DNA of 6,433 bases from Deltaproteobacteria bacterium (lineage in GTDB: Bacteria > Desulfobacterota > Desulfobacteria > Desulfobacterales > JAFDFH01): assembly GCA_019309945.1 (NCBI GenBank), contig JAFDFH010000149.1:1-6433 (forward strand), in the 5' to 3' direction. How positions within the stretch are numbered: the first letter of the stretch is position 1; each line of letters opens with the position of its first letter. Of this stretch, positions 5,815 through 6,433 are shown in pieces. Both the position numbers and the translations under genes were made by a program. The notes beneath the pieces were generated by a model that saw only the letters and a program-made list of their open reading frames with translations, ran no database searches and had not been told where the DNA came from.

Positions 5815-5843
5815 AACGTAAACCAACATCCGGCAAATGTCAA
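5815..5843 (-). promoter_or_regulatory. Putative sigma70-type promoter of panC-metK-ahcY
   Basis: On the - strand a perfect TTGACA (5843-5838) is followed after 17 nt by TACGTT (5820-5815), a weak -10 with 3 of 6 consensus bases. Transcription would start near 5808, leaving a leader of only about 13 nt before the panC GTG. This fits the missing Shine-Dalgarno. The rest of the region between 5844 and 5944 shows a C-run/T-run (CCCCCCTTTTTT on the - strand) but no other clear signal or gene. Confidence 0.4.
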
Positions 5844-5944
5844 TATATGCTTCATTCTAAACCTGAAAACAGATTTGGACGCCGTGAGTTAAAAAAGGGG
5901 GGAGCAAAGCATATTTCTCTTTATCATCGCGATTGCGACAGCTT

Positions 5945-5974
5945 AAAAAATTGTTTGGCAGATTGTTGGCAAAC
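5945..5974 (-). terminator. Weak intrinsic terminator after the small ORF
   Basis: On the - strand GTTTGCCA (5974-5967) pairs with TGCCAAAC (5960-5953) apart from one C-C mismatch, with a 6-nt loop. AA and a run of six T (5950-5945) follow. It sits 22 nt after the stop of the small ORF, the right place to end the cytidylate kinase-like unit before the panC promoter. The stem is short and interrupted, so strength is doubtful. Confidence 0.45.
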
Positions 5975-5996
5975 CGTTTGAAAGACCGGAGATTCA

Positions 5997-6107
5997 CTAC
6001 GCGCCATTGGATTCGTCAAACGATGGGGAAGATTCGTCCGAAAAGAAAGCTTTATCCTCCGGTGTATTGAAAAGCGCTAACATTTCCGGATGATATTTTA
6101 TCAACAT
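5997..6107 (-). CDS. Small 36-residue ORF, translationally coupled to the upstream gene
   Basis: The ATG at 6107-6105 shares its A with the upstream gene's TAA stop (TAATG), the typical mark of translational coupling. GAGG lies at 6118-6115, 7 nt before the ATG, a good ribosome binding site inside the preceding gene. The 36-residue product starts MLIKYHPEMLALF, continues NTPEDKAFFSDE, and ends in an acidic, Ser-rich tail before TAG. It has no signal peptide or membrane segment. I do not recognise it. It could be a genuine small protein, a duplicated or split C-terminal piece of the kinase-like protein displaced by a frameshift, or chance. The coupling signal and the terminator placed just after it favour a real gene. 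Confidence 0.5.
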   Translation of the reverse strand: MLIKYHPEMLALFNTPEDKAFFSDESSPSFDESNGA

Positions 6108-6433
6108 TAATCATCCTCAATTTTGCGTTTTTTACAATCCGGGGGATCTCTTAGCGGCTCGAAGAAAGGGGATATATTGCTTCTATCCTCAGCTTTTTCC
6201 AGTGCTTCACGAGCTAATTTCTCGATCTGTTCTTGCGACTCAGCAGTCGGTTGAAACGCTTTTAATCCTGCGGTTTGGCAAACCTTATCCACTGCGTCGT
6301 CAATGGTAATTTTACCGATATTGATGACCTGATCATACAGCCGGGAATCCCAGGGATCAATTCCATAGAGCTTCATACTCCACTTCGTTCTATCCTCATC
6401 CACTTTATTGACCATTCGAACGGCTTCTTCCCT
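6107..6433 (-). CDS. Cytidylate kinase-like family protein, C-terminal part (5' end outside window)
   Basis: The frame is open at the right window edge (REEAV-R precedes the Met at 6415), so this is the last 108 residues of a longer protein whose start lies outside. The region REEAVRMVNKVDEDRTKWSM, followed by LYGIDPWDSRLYDQVINIG and KITIDDAVDKVCQTAGL, matches the lid and C-terminal helices of the cytidylate kinase-like proteins common in Desulfobacterota. In these the 'DxDRxxW', 'WD..LYD' and 'T.DDAVD.(I/V)C' patterns recur. The family has a P-loop kinase fold, with the P-loop outside this window; its true substrate is not known. The tail after AFQPTAESQ is a charged helix ending SPFFEPLRDPPDCKKRKIEDD. 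The stop overlaps the next small ORF. Confidence 0.75.
   Translation of the reverse strand, partial: REEAVRMVNKVDEDRTKWSMKLYGIDPWDSRLYDQVINIGKITIDDAVDKVCQTAGLKAFQPTAESQEQIEKLAREALEKAEDRSNISPFFEPLRDPPDCKKRKIEDD

Noticed and set aside
5763..5981. 72-codon ORF on the + strand upstream of panC
   Set aside because: It overlaps the panC start and promoter, has no ribosome binding site, and its composition is unlike a folded protein or any known family.

Overview
The window reads as chromosomal DNA of a strictly anaerobic Desulfobacterota bacterium, most likely a sulfate reducer of the Desulfobacterales. This is inferred from protein style (the FecR-like and TPR envelope proteins, the cytidylate kinase-like C-terminus, the short Thermotoga/archaeal-type adenosylhomocysteinase), not from a marker gene. 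Base composition is moderate, and no tRNA, rRNA, CRISPR array, insertion sequence or phage gene was seen.

Left part, + strand (1-2096): a run of cell-envelope genes. It starts with the C-terminal part of an LPP20-like protein (cut by the window edge). A small TPR lipoprotein with a clear lipobox follows, then a secreted FecR-domain protein. The FecR gene is one continuous frame from 1308 to 2096, broken by a single in-frame TAA at 1722-1724 just before its most conserved motif. It is therefore a recent nonsense mutant, a sequence error, or a readthrough case. A perfect 15-bp hairpin at 2116-2150 closes this block.

Middle and right part, - strand (5795 down to 2279): panC, metK and ahcY lie head to tail and probably form one transcription unit, with a putative promoter just upstream of panC. 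PanC makes pantothenate (for CoA). MetK makes S-adenosylmethionine, and AhcY removes the S-adenosylhomocysteine left by methyl transfer, so metK-ahcY is a methyl-cycle pair. The 187-bp metK-ahcY spacer holds inverted repeats that can pair in two mutually exclusive ways ahead of the ahcY ribosome binding site.

Right edge, - strand (6433 down to about 5945): the C-terminal end of a cytidylate kinase-like protein, a tightly coupled 36-codon small ORF (TAATG overlap, good Shine-Dalgarno), and a weak hairpin plus T-run terminator. Nothing in the window is a proven new system. The best leads are the interrupted FecR gene, the ahcY leader structure and the small coupled ORF.
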